In this document: positions 10,726-21,783 of the stretch, piece by piece
Position numbering within the stretch: the stretch's first letter is position 1
How the letters are laid out: each line of letters starts with the position of its first letter
Assembly: GCF_024139115.2 (NCBI RefSeq)
Contig: NC_085140.1
Coordinates: forward strand, 16,747,085 to 16,811,084
Direction: 5' to 3'
Length of the DNA: 64,000 nt
Origin: Armigeres subalbatus
Taxonomy: Eukaryota; Arthropoda; Insecta; Diptera; Culicidae
Notes under the pieces: model-generated
Database searches by the model: none
The model's input: the letters and a program-made list of their open reading frames with translations, nothing else
Told to the model about the DNA's origin: nothing
Position numbers and translations under genes: made by a program

Positions 10726-11516
10726 CCCTTTATAAGGCAGTGGCAACTATATTGCCACCAACAAATAATATGTTTTTCTAGTTATTAACAAGAGCTCTAC
10801 TTATTATTTCACATGTAGTGACTTTATTTGCTTCCTAGTAACACCCCAGATGAATTTGAGCCATAAAAAAATTGAAATGTCAATTTGAGAACAGTTTTTT
10901 TACGAACAGATCGTAAGTTTCGAGTGGAAGAAGGATTTTCAGTTATAATTCGTTAAAAATACGACAAAGATATATTTTTTCCCGTTGGTATCAATTATTT
11001 TGAATCTGCTGTGTTAGATTACTACGTGATAAGCGTGAAAAAAGCTTTGCCTTTCTGTATATTTGGTTTTTGGATTTTTGACGAAATTGTGTTTTTTTCC
11101 AAAGGGTCCCCCCTTGGGAGAAAAAACGCGAAAATTTTTTTTTTCACTTATGATGCGTTTTCTAACTAGGACTCTTCACCAAAAAATGTAACGTACCTTG
11201 ATTTGACTGGTTCTACGTAAAACCAAATTTTTAAAAATCTTTTTATATTTTTGTTGTTGCCTGTTTTCCCGCTTGCCGGGCAGTGGCAACTATATTGCCA
11301 CCAATGTTGTCCCGCTTCGCGGGCAGTGGCAACTATATTGCCACCAATGTTTTACCGCTTGGCGGGCAGTGGCAACTATATTGCCACCAATTTTTCAATG
11401 TTTCTGAACTGTTTAATGTATAACAAACATACATTTGAGTTTAACACCATGTCAACATTGTGTCCTATTGTTGTTTTTGTTAATTTATTGTTTAGATTCG
11501 TCTGCCTTATAAAGGG
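10726..11516. mobile_element. piggyBac-like MITE
   Basis: 791 bp exactly flanked by TTAA (10722-10725 and 11517-11520). Perfect 15-bp inverted termini CCCTTTATAAGGCAG / CTGCCTTATAAAGGG. TTAA targets and CCC-starting ends are the piggyBac signature. No transposase ORF. The right half carries tandem hairpins (see 11283-11387). Confidence 0.85.
11283..11387. repeat. 43-bp tandem hairpin repeats inside the piggyBac-like MITE
   Basis: The perfect hairpin GTGGCAACTATATTGCCAC starts at 11283, 11326 and 11369, a strict 43-bp period. A fourth copy sits at 10740 directly inside the left terminus. Linkers (CCGCTTNGCGGGCA) also self-pair. Confidence 0.8.
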
Positions 11517-11520
11517 TTAA

Positions 11521-12000
11521 TCCATACAAAACGAGATCAACTGGAGTAATCATATAATTGACATCATGACAGCAAATTTTGATTTCAATTTGATTTCAAA
11601 CTTTGCTTGGGTAGGTGGAATCCTTTTCTCTCTGCGATGAATGAACAAAAATTAGATCATGGTGAAATAAAACAACCGGAAATAAAATTGTGTTCGACTT
11701 CATCACACTTTCGTAATGTAATTTAATATTAATTAAGTATTCATTTCAAAAAATAGATGCTAATATTCATGAGCTTTTAGTGACTTTAATGTGGCTGGAA
11801 ATGTGACTATATATTTGTTTTGTTTATTCTATTTGTACCTATTGTTTATTATTGTTTATTTTCATTCTTCCCCAGTCTTCAGAGCAAACAGATAAGCTTT
11901 TTTTGTTGGGACTTTATTACCACTGCGACCAGTATTTAGATCTATGGTGACTTATCCTCTTCTTTATATGCCTTAATACTGTATTGATAAATCACTATGG
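11521..12000. other. AT-rich stretch, nothing recognised
   Basis: Simple T-rich sequence between the piggyBac-like MITE and the LINE remnant; no coding or structural signal seen. Confidence 0.4.
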
Positions 12001-12004
12001 GAGT

Positions 12005-13347
12005 GATCACCTTTACATTCACGGGCATTTTTCCCATTCAGGAATAGCATTTCGAATGAAATGTATTACTTTAATGGGAGGGATAGCCCATATTTCCCAG
12101 GGTTCAAGAATACCCTTGTCAAGAAATTTGAGCCGTTTGTGAAAAATTGCAACACAGTTGCATAATAAGTGTTCAAAGCTTTCACCCTCAAATCTGCAAA
12201 AGCGACATACGTCGTCTTGAAGCTGTCCAATTATTTTCAAGTGATATTTACAAGGATAGTGACCTGTTATCAAACCAGTGTAAAATCCTAAATCATGTTT
12301 ACTTAGACTAAGTAGTCGTAATGTACTGGAAGCATTAGGACTAATAAATCGTTTTGACTGCCGGGAATCTAGAGTATTTTTCCAGTTATTCTGTATCTAT
12401 ACTTTTTCCCAGTTTCTAATCTCCATTTTAAAAGCACAAAGTGATGGGCTGATGAAAGTTTAGGGTCCAATAAATTGTCTGCTGGATCCACATTTTGCTA
12501 GCTGGTTTGCTATTTCGTTTCCTTCTATTCCGCAATGGCCAGAAATCCAATATAGATTAACCTTATTGCGATAGGAAATTAGCTGCAGTAGCTTGGAGCA
12601 TTCCCACACAAGCAGTGAAGTTTTTGACTTCAATGCCATCAATGCTGCTTGGCTGTCTCAACATATGCATACATTTGCATTTCGATAATTCCGTTTTAAA
12701 AAAATTTCTGCACATTCTAGAGTGGCGTATATCTCCACTTGGCAAACCGTTGGCCAGATTCCCATTGATATTGAAATGTGAATGCCAGGAACAGTAAACC
12801 CGGCCCCTGCCATTTGATTTTGCTTGGAGCCATCTGTATAAAATATTATGGAACCAGTCCGAAACCCTGGGTCTCCTGCACTCCAATTTCCACGAGTTAT
12901 GGGCCAAACACAATGGGTACGATTGCGTGATTGATTGGTGATTGAAGATTCTTTTCTTCATCATTGAGTCATCATTCATCAAAACCAATGGATTGATTTG
13001 CAACTCATTCAAGATGCTCATATGTCCAACGAGATCCCCTTCAAGAAGATTCATGGATCGTTTGATCTTCAGAGCAGTTTTGTAATGGATGTAATGTAAT
13101 GGAAGCATATGTAGCAAAGCATCTAAAGCTTTAGATGGAGTGCTTTGTACTGCTCCTGTGATAGATAAGGTGGCAATCGTTTGCAGTTTACCAAGTGTAA
13201 CTTGAGTCGTCCTTCGTTGCGTTTTTGGCCACCAAACAAGTGGCGCATACAGGTTTTTGAGTTTAACAAATAAGTTAAGTAAATTGTATTTTGAAATGAG
13301 CTAAAAAACTGTGTTTTTAAATGATTGGCTTTCAGTTGGAATTTCAA
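12005..13347 (-). pseudogene. LINE ORF2 3' end: RNase H and CCHC tail (LOA/I-like)
   Basis: Read right to left, the reverse strand gives a post-RT segment (LLHMLPLHYIHYKTALKI), then an RNase H core ending LYWISGHCGIEGNEIANQLA, then a C-terminal knuckle CRFCRFEGESFEHLLCNC. RNase H plus this knuckle is typical of I/LOA/R1-like LINEs, of which Aedes has several. Several frameshifts separate the pieces (13347-13123, 13117-12563, 12642-12460, 12273-12019). The endonuclease and RT are absent, as in a 5'-truncated insertion. No target duplication was identified. Confidence 0.7.
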
Positions 13348-13587
13348 GAGATTTGTTACAAGCAGAAAATGTCTAATTAAAATAACAAATAAACATTTTT
13401 GTGACTAGAAAACAACTAGGCATTAAAAATGATTATGACATAAAACATGAGACAGTCGCTTTGAATAATGGGTTGTATTGCATATTCGTATCTAGGTAAT
13501 TTATTCCCTCGATTCCCACTTTAGTTGTGTTTACTAATTTGCATGAAATACAAAAAACCAATGAAAAAACATAGGATTGGCACTTAC

Positions 13588-13890
13588 TTGAGTTTGCTCA
13601 AAGGCGTAAAAATACTGCACGGCTTCAGCCCTCCCGTAGATCCTTTCTCTGCAGCTGTTGGCCTTCGGCGTTGGAAATGGATCCGTTTTTTACTAGTTGT
13701 GCAGACCACCCGCTGCTGCGATCCCAACTTCAACAGTGGCGATCTCCGTTCACTTCCGGAGAAGCTGTTTTCGTCCCCTTCGTCGGAGAACGTCTCTAGG
13801 TCCGCTTTCGATCCACGGAATAACTTTTTCCACTTCGTGGATGCCTCTGGTGGTGTTTTGAACCGAATACTGCTGCAGTTGGCACTTGGG
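13588..13890 (-). CDS. Candidate internal exon of an unrecognised gene
   Basis: On the reverse strand a polypyrimidine stretch and acceptor TTTTCCCCCATTAG precede 303 bp without stops, closed by a consensus donor GTAAGT (complement of 13582-13587). The exon enters with one base and leaves with two, encoding about 100 residues with WKKLFRGSKADLETFSDEGD, SGSERRSPLLKLGSQQ and KKRIHFQRRRP. The composition is Ser/Lys/Arg-rich with an acidic patch and looks disordered. GC is clearly higher than the surroundings. I do not recognise the protein. A second short open block with a possible donor lies at 14238-14300 on the same strand. The forward strand is also open here, so the call rests on the splice signals. 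Confidence 0.4.
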
Positions 13891-13949
13891 CTAATGGGGG
13901 AAAATCCGCGACCGAATAATACGATTCAATTAATTGAATTGCACAATTG

Positions 13950-14689
13950 ACAAACTATTCCTTCCACCAGCCACTAGGAATGTTAATGGACCAACAACAC
14001 ACGCAATGCACTGCTATTTCCGAAGGAATGAACTTTGAAAAAATGGGAACCACAAAGGGTTTTGACAGGAGCAACCAAAATCAGTTCTTCGAAAATCGAT
14101 ACTTTTCGGTAGGAGGAAGTGCTGGAGGAATGCATGTGCTAGTGCGCATGATTGCCATGGTTTTAACAGTCCGTTGTTCCGAATACCGTTGCATTCGTTT
14201 TGAGATGCCAGAACAAAACAATAATAAAGATGGCATTACCTTTCCATTTCCAAAGCTAACAGGTGGTTCCAGGTTTAGATTCAAACTTCCTAGTAGTTGA
14301 TGAACGGATCCAGAACAGTCTTCAATGTGTTTAGCACAGTTAGTAACAAATTATCACAAAACACAAAAACAGTACACAATTGACACGGAATTTATTAAGC
14401 AATCTGAAAATTTTGTAAGAGTAGAACAACAGAAACAAATTATAGAAAATAGCGGTGGCAGTTTGAAACGCAAATCCAACGGATCTTTTGTTCATCGAAG
14501 CCGCGAAAGTCGCAAAAGCTCAAATTTGACAGATAAGTTGAGCAGAAAACAAAACAAAAAAAACGAAAAAACACGAACCCTCTTATCAGTGTTCCACTTT
14601 CCAAAATGTTTTTTCGTACCCGAGGGGCTGCCGTATGTTATTCGATGCAAACTGATGCGATGCACGCGTACACTGAGAATTTTTTTTTC
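13950..14689. other. Possible 5' exons or leader of the candidate gene; nothing firm
   Basis: On the reverse strand, 14238-14300 reads SLNLNLEPPVSFGNGK followed by GTAATG, and 14310-14600 is an AT-rich leader-like stretch. These could be upstream exons of the 13588-13890 exon, but I cannot assemble a continuous reading frame. Confidence 0.2.
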
Positions 14690-15252
14690 ATATTATGCAT
14701 CTCGAGATAAAATAGAATACTGCGGCTTCTAGAAATACTACAATAAGAGATCGGCGAAGACGCCATCTTGTTTCCAATCGAACCGTCAAAAGCGGTTCCA
14801 ATTCGACTTGTTTACTTTTTGCATCCATAAGAAGCAAGCAAAAAGTTCAAGTGATGCCAGTATTATTTTCGCGATTTCATGCATTTTCATACGTTGCCAT
14901 TTCGACAGTTTTTCACTCCGCCGGTCTCTGGTTATAGGGTGGCTAGCGGCTTCCTGCTGGTTGCTTCTCAGGTAATCGCAACGGTCACTAAACACAACAG
15001 TGTCAATGAAAATCTCACCCACCGTATGCACTTGCCATGATAGACACTCTCCATGTACTCAGTGACTCCGGTTGCCTCTCAATAATACAATCGAACACTG
15101 CTGTCATTTTGCGAAAAGCACGTGGTTTTGTTTTGAGCGGGAAATTTCTGCCTATCTTTTAACACTGCGGCTATCTTGACGTTTACCTTCGCAGTCGAGC
15201 CTGCGAGTGTATGACCGCCGCAACATTCTAGAAAAAGATAAGCGCGACAATA
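14690..15252. mobile_element. Repeat family B, copy 2
   Basis: Ends ATATTATGCATCTCGAGATA and GCGACAATAT match copy 1 at 2164-3020. The shared core includes GCTTCTCAGGTAATCGCAAC and CGTGGTTTTGTTTTGAGCGG. It is interrupted by the 216-bp MITE at 14730-14945. No coding. Confidence 0.7.
14730..14945. mobile_element. MITE with 8-bp target duplication
   Basis: 216 bp flanked by perfect GCGGCTTC (14722-14729 and 14946-14953). Imperfect ~30-bp inverted ends start TAGAAATACTACAATAAGAG and, from the other side, TAGCCACCCTATAACCAGAG. The 8-bp target suggests hAT-type mobilisation. Confidence 0.7.
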
Positions 15253-15591
15253 TAAAACATTTTACGTGGATTTCCCAATTGGACCCGACCGTTCGAAATA
15301 GTCGCTCCTTGAACGGTCGTTGAAAGCGCCGTTTTCACCTTCACACCCGTCTCCATTAGGCTTTCAGCGATCGTGTACGTATACGCACGTTTCACTCACA
15401 CTTTTACTCGGTTTGTTTGCAACCACGAGCAGCTGTCACGGCAAAATCAAATGGGATTGTTTGCAACCACGAACCTGCGTTCGTGTTGGTGAGAAATGTC
15501 GGCGAGACCCTAATAGTAAAATCTGTCAAAACTGACAAGTCTGCCACGTGGTTTTTGCTGTTTCCCTCGGACTTCTCTTTCTTTTTCCGAT

Positions 15592-15631
15592 TGTCGTATC
15601 TCAACGCTTTCAGCGGAAACGTATTCGGATG
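15592..15631 (+). repeat. 40-bp direct repeat, copy 1
   Basis: Identical to 16863-16902 (starts TGTCGTATCTCAACGC, ends GTATTCGGATG). The two copies bracket 1.23 kb holding an AT-rich block and a hairpin array. In copy 2 an ATG precedes it, giving a 13-codon frame that stops at its end. Confidence 0.9.
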
Positions 15632-15639
15632 TTAGTTAA

Positions 15640-16330
15640 CTGTTAGAATTTCTTTTCATACTAGCCCGGTCCCCAAGATTCTAATTGAATAAATTTTATA
15701 TGCAAGTCCGATATGCAAGTGCGATATTTAAATCCAACTAAAATACACAAATTAAACTTAATATCCAAAACCACTAGTCAAATCCAATATCAACCTTCAA
15801 TATTCAAATCCCATTTTCAATTTACATTTACAAATTTAAAGTAACCAAATTCATCATCCAGCTCTAATATTTAAATCCACTAAAAAAATCGAATATTCGA
15901 ATCCATTATATGAATCCAAAATAAAAGTATCCACATTTACTATTTATTCCTAATGCACAATTCCAAATGATCAAATTATATCAAAATTCACCAAAATTCA
16001 ACCTAATTTCAATCAAAATGCAAGTCGTATAATGCAATCTCCCGTTTTGTAAACCGATGGTGAGATTTTCCATGAAATCTTTTCCAAAAACTTCCCAGGC
16101 TAAGGAAATAGAAATCATAGCTGTAATATTAAGTATTCATTACAAATTCGATTACATGAGCTTGCCAGACCCATCGATTTGTGATAACTTGTCAAGTTCT
16201 ACATCTATAGATCTACATATTCATTTAACCAGTCTGCCAGTATTCATCATCATTTTCATTATCAGAAAATCATGATTCTAATTTTTTTTATCACATTTGT
16301 CACGGTTAGGTATTGGGTGAAACATTGTTT
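15640..16330. repeat. AT-rich block of degenerate AAATCCAATAT-like repeats
   Basis: Between ~15690 and 16010, short phrases such as AAATCCAATAT, AATCCACT and AATCCAAA recur imperfectly. No coding signal. Confidence 0.45.
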
Positions 16331-16333
16331 TTT

Positions 16334-16733
16334 CGAAATTGTAGCCTATTCGTTCAATCTTAGCCGTCCTGTGCTCTCTAATTGTAGTAGCCCACTCGCT
16401 CTACACATTTCATTGCTTATTCTTGGAGTAGTAGCCCACTCGCTCTACTCTCAGTCAAACGTGTTTGACTCTTTCTTTTTTTTCATTTGCTGCATTATTT
16501 TCATTATTATTTTGATTGCGCAGGAACCCACTCGTCCTGCGCTATCTGTATGTAGTAGCCCACTCGCTCTACATTTGTTTTTTTCTTTTTGGAGTAGTAG
16601 CCCACCCGCTCTACTCTCTGCCAAACATGTTTGACATTTTGCCTCTGTATTTGCAGTCATTTCAATATTTCATGGTGCAGGAACCCACTCGTCCTGCACC
16701 TTTTTTCCATACTAGCCCACTCGCTCTACTCAT
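16334..16733. repeat. Array of short hairpins with common loop CCCACTCG and varying stems
   Basis: Seven or eight hairpins in 400 bp. Stems: TGTAG/CTACA at 16383-16405 and 16551-16573; GAGTAG/CTACTC at 16426-16450 and 16592-16616; GCGCAGGA/TCCTGCGC at 16518-16542; GGTGCAGGA/TCCTGCACC at 16674-16700. A weak one is at 16338-16358 and a half-hairpin at 16711-16731. Stems differ in sequence but remain paired. Additional palindromes AGTCAAACGTGTTTGACT (16453-16470) and GCCAAACATGTTTGAC (near 16620) sit between them. Function unknown. Confidence 0.75.
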
Positions 16734-16862
16734 CTTTTATTAATTTTCTTTTAAGTATTCAGCCTGCTATGAAAATCTTACCATTCATGGAGTCCATTCA
16801 CACCGAACACAAAACCGAGCTATACAAAAAAAAAGGTTCTTTTTTATCTACCGACCGCGTCA

Positions 16863-16902
16863 TGTCGTATCTCAACGCTTTCAGCGGAAACGTATTCGGA
16901 TG
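16863..16902 (+). repeat. 40-bp direct repeat, copy 2
   Basis: Perfect match to 15592-15631; see that entry. Confidence 0.9.
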
Positions 16903-17404
16903 AAACGATCATCCTTAGACAACGCGTAGCGCGCACCTCAAAACTCGTCAATCAACTGAAGACCAACTTTTTCTCATTCGTTTGCCAACGACGCATACGC
17001 CAAAACCGCACCCATACAAATATACAAACAAGTATCATTCACGCAATCCACCATTGAAGCTACAGTGTAATAACGGAAATAACTCCCACATATACAATAA
17101 CATCCTATAGATCTCCGCAAAATGAAAGCACGGAAATGTGTTTGCATGAAGAGCGTTATAGGGTGACTCGGAAAATATTTTTTTCAATAAATCAATTTAT
17201 TTAATAATCATTTCAATTAATTGAATTGTAAACTATAATCACTACACCGATGTTTTGACATCTGTTTTGATCGAGCCTGTGACAAGCGCGGTGTCATCAT
17301 CATCAATAGACATAGACCGCTGTCATCATTGAAAATTAGTATGAAAAAAAATTTGTGCCCGGGACATCCTGGCTACGATTTGGCGATGGGCTAAACAATC
17401 CAGC
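16903..17404. other. Unannotated stretch
   Basis: No ORF, RNA gene or clear repeat recognised; AT-rich toward 17160-17250. Confidence 0.4.
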
Positions 17405-17621
17405 TTTCCACGCTCGGTAATGGCGGCTTGTCGATGTGTAAAAATCAATCGGTTACTGTACTTTTTGACACTAGCTGGAGGAAAACTCACTGGCGAAAAG
17501 GCCTTTTTTCCCTTCCCCTCACCCAGGAACGCCAGTGGGCTTTCCTCCAGCTAGTGTCAAACAGTTCAGTGACCGATTGATTTTTACACACCGACAAGCC
17601 GCCATTACCAAGCGTAGAAAC
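17405..17621. mobile_element. Fold-back element with ~90-bp arms
   Basis: Left arm 17406-17495 (TTCCACGCTCGGTAATGGCG through ACTCACTGGCG) pairs with right arm 17530-17620 (CGCCAGTGGGCTTTCCTCCA through TTACCAAGCG) with few mismatches. The centre is ~35 bp. No coding. Confidence 0.75.
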
Positions 17622-17904
17622 ACATAACATATAGGCATCTTTGCCGTAGAATGTGGTCCTTTCCTAATTTTTAAACGCTAGCGAACCTAGCGGTGAAAGT
17701 CAAGCTTTACTCAACAACGAGCATAAGACAGAGCAGCAGCGCATGCTTTTCTGTTTCTCTCTATCGCCTTGGATACACGGGAGGGCCGTTCGTCAATTGT
17801 TGATACACAAAGAGTTCACTTTGAATTTTGCTGTTTGTTCTATGATGTCTATCTGTTTTGTGGTGGAAAGCTGGATAGCATGACAGTAAATAGCCTGGTT
17901 TTGA

Positions 17905-18045
17905 TAGACAAGGAGCAAAAAACAAGTCGAGTCAAGTACGAGACACTGAAGACGACCACACAGTTGTGGTCGAAATACGTATCTGCAAAGATATCGAAAA
18001 TTAACTGGTGGAATTAAATGGAGAGTACTTAATTCGTCTTAGACG
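17905..18045 (+). repeat. Repeat family C, copy 1
   Basis: CAAGTACGAGACACTGAAGA, then GTCGAAATACGTATCTG and TGGTGGAATTAAATGG, recurs at 56385-56510 in the same order. Unnamed; short internal hairpin ACCACACAGTTGTGGT. Confidence 0.6.
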
Positions 18046-18254
18046 GTTGAATATCCCAACAAACAATTTTAGCTGAATAAGCTAGTTTTTCAGCTGAAGA
18101 AGACTGTTTTTGGTCATATAAGCGCTTTACTCACCTCCAATGTTTGTTGGGATATTCCACTAAAAGAGCTTTATATATTTTTCCAAAAAACAAGGTTATC
18201 TACCAAACATTTATTGAGTTTAGCAAACCTTGCAGGAAAAGGGAACGTATTGAA

Positions 18255-18641
18255 ATAGACGAATCCAAGTAAAAATAAGAAGAAGACACACGACGGTGTT
18301 AACTTTGACAGATCCTACAGCACAGCATAGGGAGATCATTTTAAAATGCTTATAATAAATTCTAGACAAATTGTAATTAAAATCTGATTGATGTACGGTA
18401 CGGAAAAAGTTCTGAATTACATATCTGGAAGCTTATCTCAATTTTTTGAATATTTTCCAAAAATGTATCTATCATACAGTTCGGAACTTTTTCCGTATCA
18501 TACATTAATCAGATTTTAATTACATTTTGTCTAGAATTTATTATAAGCATTTTAAAATGATCTCCCTATGCTGTGCTGTAGGATCTGTCAAAGTTAACAC
18601 CGTCGTGTGTCTTCTTCTTATTTTTACTTGGATTCGTCTAT
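18255..18641. mobile_element. Fold-back element with ~165-bp arms, TA target
   Basis: 387 bp. Arms ATAGACGAATCCAAGTAAAA and its complement TTTTACTTGGATTCGTCTAT extend inward about 165 bp with few mismatches, around a ~50-bp loop. A flanking TA is visible at each end. No coding. Confidence 0.8.
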
Positions 18642-18908
18642 AGGCAAGTGAACCGACCTTCGAATCCATTGGTCAAGTAAATCCACAATAAATATTTTCA
18701 TTGCAAATATTTTTTTTGACGTAGGATTACGTCCTTCCGGAAGATAGGGGGTCATTCTGCCGATTCAAATCTGAGACCGTCACGAAAAGTGGTCAGGAAG
18801 TATGGGCTAATAACTCAGCCGTCTTTCAACCGATTTTAAAGATTTTGGTGTTAATCAATCGACGAACTCTTTAAGATTTTGCTCAACTATCGAAAAAATA
18901 CATTCAAG

Positions 18909-19300
18909 CTGGTGCGGATAGAATCGATTTGGTTGTCAAACTGAAGCCGGAGCCAAACATTGAAGATTGTGGTTATGTTCGTTTTAGATCTTATATTGAG
19001 AAGTATTGATATTATTTTGGGAAAAAATAAGAATAAACTTAGTTTGAGTTTTGCATTCTTTGTAACAAATATATTCACATTATATTTCGAGTGGATAATT
19101 AGTAGGAATGGAACTAAAAAGCACTCGTTACGAGATTTCACGAGATTCAGCAGCTGATTGGAGCAGGAATGTATGAAAACCATCGTAAAGTCATGTAGAG
19201 TCTCGCGCATTCATGCGCTTTCATGCAGCATGGAAAGAGCAATTCGAAAACCGGGAAATGTTTGACAGCCGGAGAACTGCAAAATAATTCTGCTTATACA
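18909..19300. repeat. Repeat family D, copy 1
   Basis: GATAGAATCGATTTGGTTGT through TGTTTGACAGCC and AAAATAATTCTGC. A second copy is split between 19429-19520 and 21487-21780. Includes GTAAAGTCATGTAGAGTCTC in both. No coding recognised. Confidence 0.7.
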
Positions 19301-19520
19301 CTACTAGAAATCCACACATATTTATTGGCAAAAATCCATAGATTTAACTCATGATGTATATCAGCGCACACATAACCATTCTCCACGCAAAAAACTAATA
19401 AAATATTATATCCAGATCTGGGTGGTGCGAATAGAATCGATTTGGTTGTCAAACTGAAGCCAAACTTTTCTATTGTGCCGGAGCCAAACATTGAAGATTG
19501 TGGTTATGTTCGTTTCAGAT

Positions 19521-21486
19521 CACGCAGCAGAATTTGGTATGATTAAATCTAAAAAGTTTATTGTTGAATTCAACAATAGGCCTATTATTGCATCAAAAAC
19601 ATTTTATTGTGGATCCAACAATATTTTATTGTTGAAACTACAATAATATTTTTATTTCAACAATATTTGATTTTGTTTTGAACTTGCCTAATTAAGAAAT
19701 AGTGTGTAATTTTTTAAGTGTACTTATTCCAAGATTTATTCCAATAAACATGAAAATATGTTTGCCACGCGAAAATGAATTAACAATAGTGCTGTACATA
19801 AGGATGGTGGAAATGATACACTCTGAAAAATCTGCACGTCATATTTACCTGAAAACAAATGTGGTTCTCATCCACCATACTTTTCACGTAAGAGTGACCT
19901 GAATGACATGTAACCTGAACAAAGTTTAGCTTCGTTGAGTTACATGATTTATCCGGTGAATCTGACTGGATTTTCCAGTAATAATGACGTGAAGTTTGAA
20001 AGTAGTTACGTGTTTGATCAGGTGAACCTTACGTGGATTCTACGTACCGGTTACGTGAACTTCTAGTGAAAGCTACATGAAATCAGGCAACCACAACATG
20101 GTTTGAAATATATTGCAAAAATGTTTTTTTTAATGAATACAAAATAAGTTAGTGACGCCCGCAGCCGTAAAACGGAGACCTCTTCGCATGTTGATGTGTT
20201 GAAATGCATTTGATGCAGAACGATGTTTTTATCATTAGACAGGGAATGCTGTCATTCGGCCATTGCGCTTCGAAGTTATCGCAAAAACACTGTTGGAGAA
20301 CAAATCAAAGTTACTGACGAATATCGAATGAAATTTATCAGATTTGTTGAGAAATGATGAAACTAGTTTCTTTCTCGGAAATTGCTGCTATTTCCGCTGT
20401 AAAATCATTCAAAAAGTAGTCCACCCTTGGAAGCTGAAATCTGGAATAACATTTCAAATTAACGCTATCGAAAAACTGTAATTTCTACCTTCATGTAGCT
20501 TCGTCTTCTTCCATATCACTACGAATCTTATAAATTTCATCCGACTTCCGTTGATATTTTTTCAAAATCCCCGCCTAGTTGCACCTGAAATATCGCTTAC
20601 TTCTGCGAAGCCAAAATATGTTTAGGTTATGTGTCATTCATTCGTACGTAAGTGTCAAGTCAATCTCACGTGAAAAGTATGGTGGATGAAAACCATATTT
20701 GTTTTCAGGTAAATCTGACGTGAAGATTGTTTGTAATGCTGTTTTTCCGCAAATACAGAAGCTGCAATCACACGAACACAATCTCACTTAAATTGTTTAC
20801 GAGTACATACAAACATATTCACCTTGATTTTTAGTACAAGTTACGTGAATTTCAGGTGAACATTACTAACGTCACGTAACAATCGTCGTTTGTTCAAGAC
20901 AGATCAGTTACGTGATTTTTCACGTGAATATGACGTGATGATTTTTTAGAGTGTAGGAAACCGAAGGTAAACTCATAGCTGATTCAAATTCCTGCAATTT
21001 TTGATATTCACACTATTCTTTTTAATAAATACAGGACTTATGAAATCGTCTTGACAACCAATGGACGCTCTTCTTCCAGCAGGTGGATTGCCGTCTCTGT
21101 GTATAATGAAGGGCCTGACAAATTAGATCACATAAACAGTGGTAATAATTCATGATTTACAAAAATAATAAGACAATAAAGTGGTACTTTAACATCTATT
21201 ACTATTTGTTCTTTTTTTTATTGGCCTCAAAATAATAAATAACTCCATACAATCGATTCATTATTATTGCTTCAACAATATGTTATTGTTGAATCAAAAA
21301 TACAGAGACAATTAATTCAACAATAATATTGTTGAATCTACTCTCAACAACACTATTGCTTTGATTGTAGAAACAACAATATTCTTGATTGACTCAAAAG
21401 ATAAATATTATTAGCCCTGAGTTAACAATATTTATTGTTGAATTCTAACCGGAATATTGTTGTTTCTACAATATATTTTCTGCGTG
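19521..21486. mobile_element. Non-autonomous TIR element with ATTGTTGAA palindromes, itself carrying a second element
   Basis: Ends CACGCAGCAGAATTT and ATATTTTCTGCGTG are inverted. Subterminal regions at both sides are packed with CAACAATATTATTGTTG-type palindromes. Another element (19819-20953) occupies most of the interior. No transposase frame. Confidence 0.65.
19819..20953. mobile_element. Inner TIR element with TTACGTGAA/CACGTG repeats, TA target
   Basis: Ends CACTCTGAAAAATCTGCACG and, inverted, CACTCTAAAAAATCATCACG, flanked by TA. The next ~100 bp on both sides contain repeated ACGTGA-type motifs (TTCACGTAAGAG, TTACGTGAACTT, TGACGTGAAG, TTTTTCACGTGAA) and a mirrored block around CACCATACTTTTCACG. 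Confidence 0.7.
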
Positions 21487-21783
21487 ATATTGAGAAGTAT
21501 TGCTATTATTTGGGATAAAAATAAAAATAAACTTAGATTGAGTTTTGTATTCTTTGTAACCAATATTTTCACATGATATTTCGAGGTAGGAATGTAATTA
21601 AAAAGCACTCGTTACGAAATTTTACGAGATTCAACAGCTGATTGGAGCAGGAATGTATGTAAACCATCGTAAAGTCATGTAGAGTCTCGCGCATTTGTGC
21701 GCTTTCATGCAGCATGGACAGAGAAATTCAAAGAGCGGGAGATGTTTGACAGCCAAAGTGACTGCAAAATAATTTTGCTTATG

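Larger units (their letters stand above)
19429..21780. repeat. Repeat family D, copy 2, split by a 1966-bp insertion
   Basis: The left part 19429-19520 and right part 21487-21780 align with contiguous copy 1; the sequence between is the element at 19521-21486. Confidence 0.7.

Noticed and set aside
13525..13950. A 141-codon forward-strand protein
   Set aside because: No recognisable domain, and the opposite strand has the better splice-bounded exon; I treat it as the shadow.
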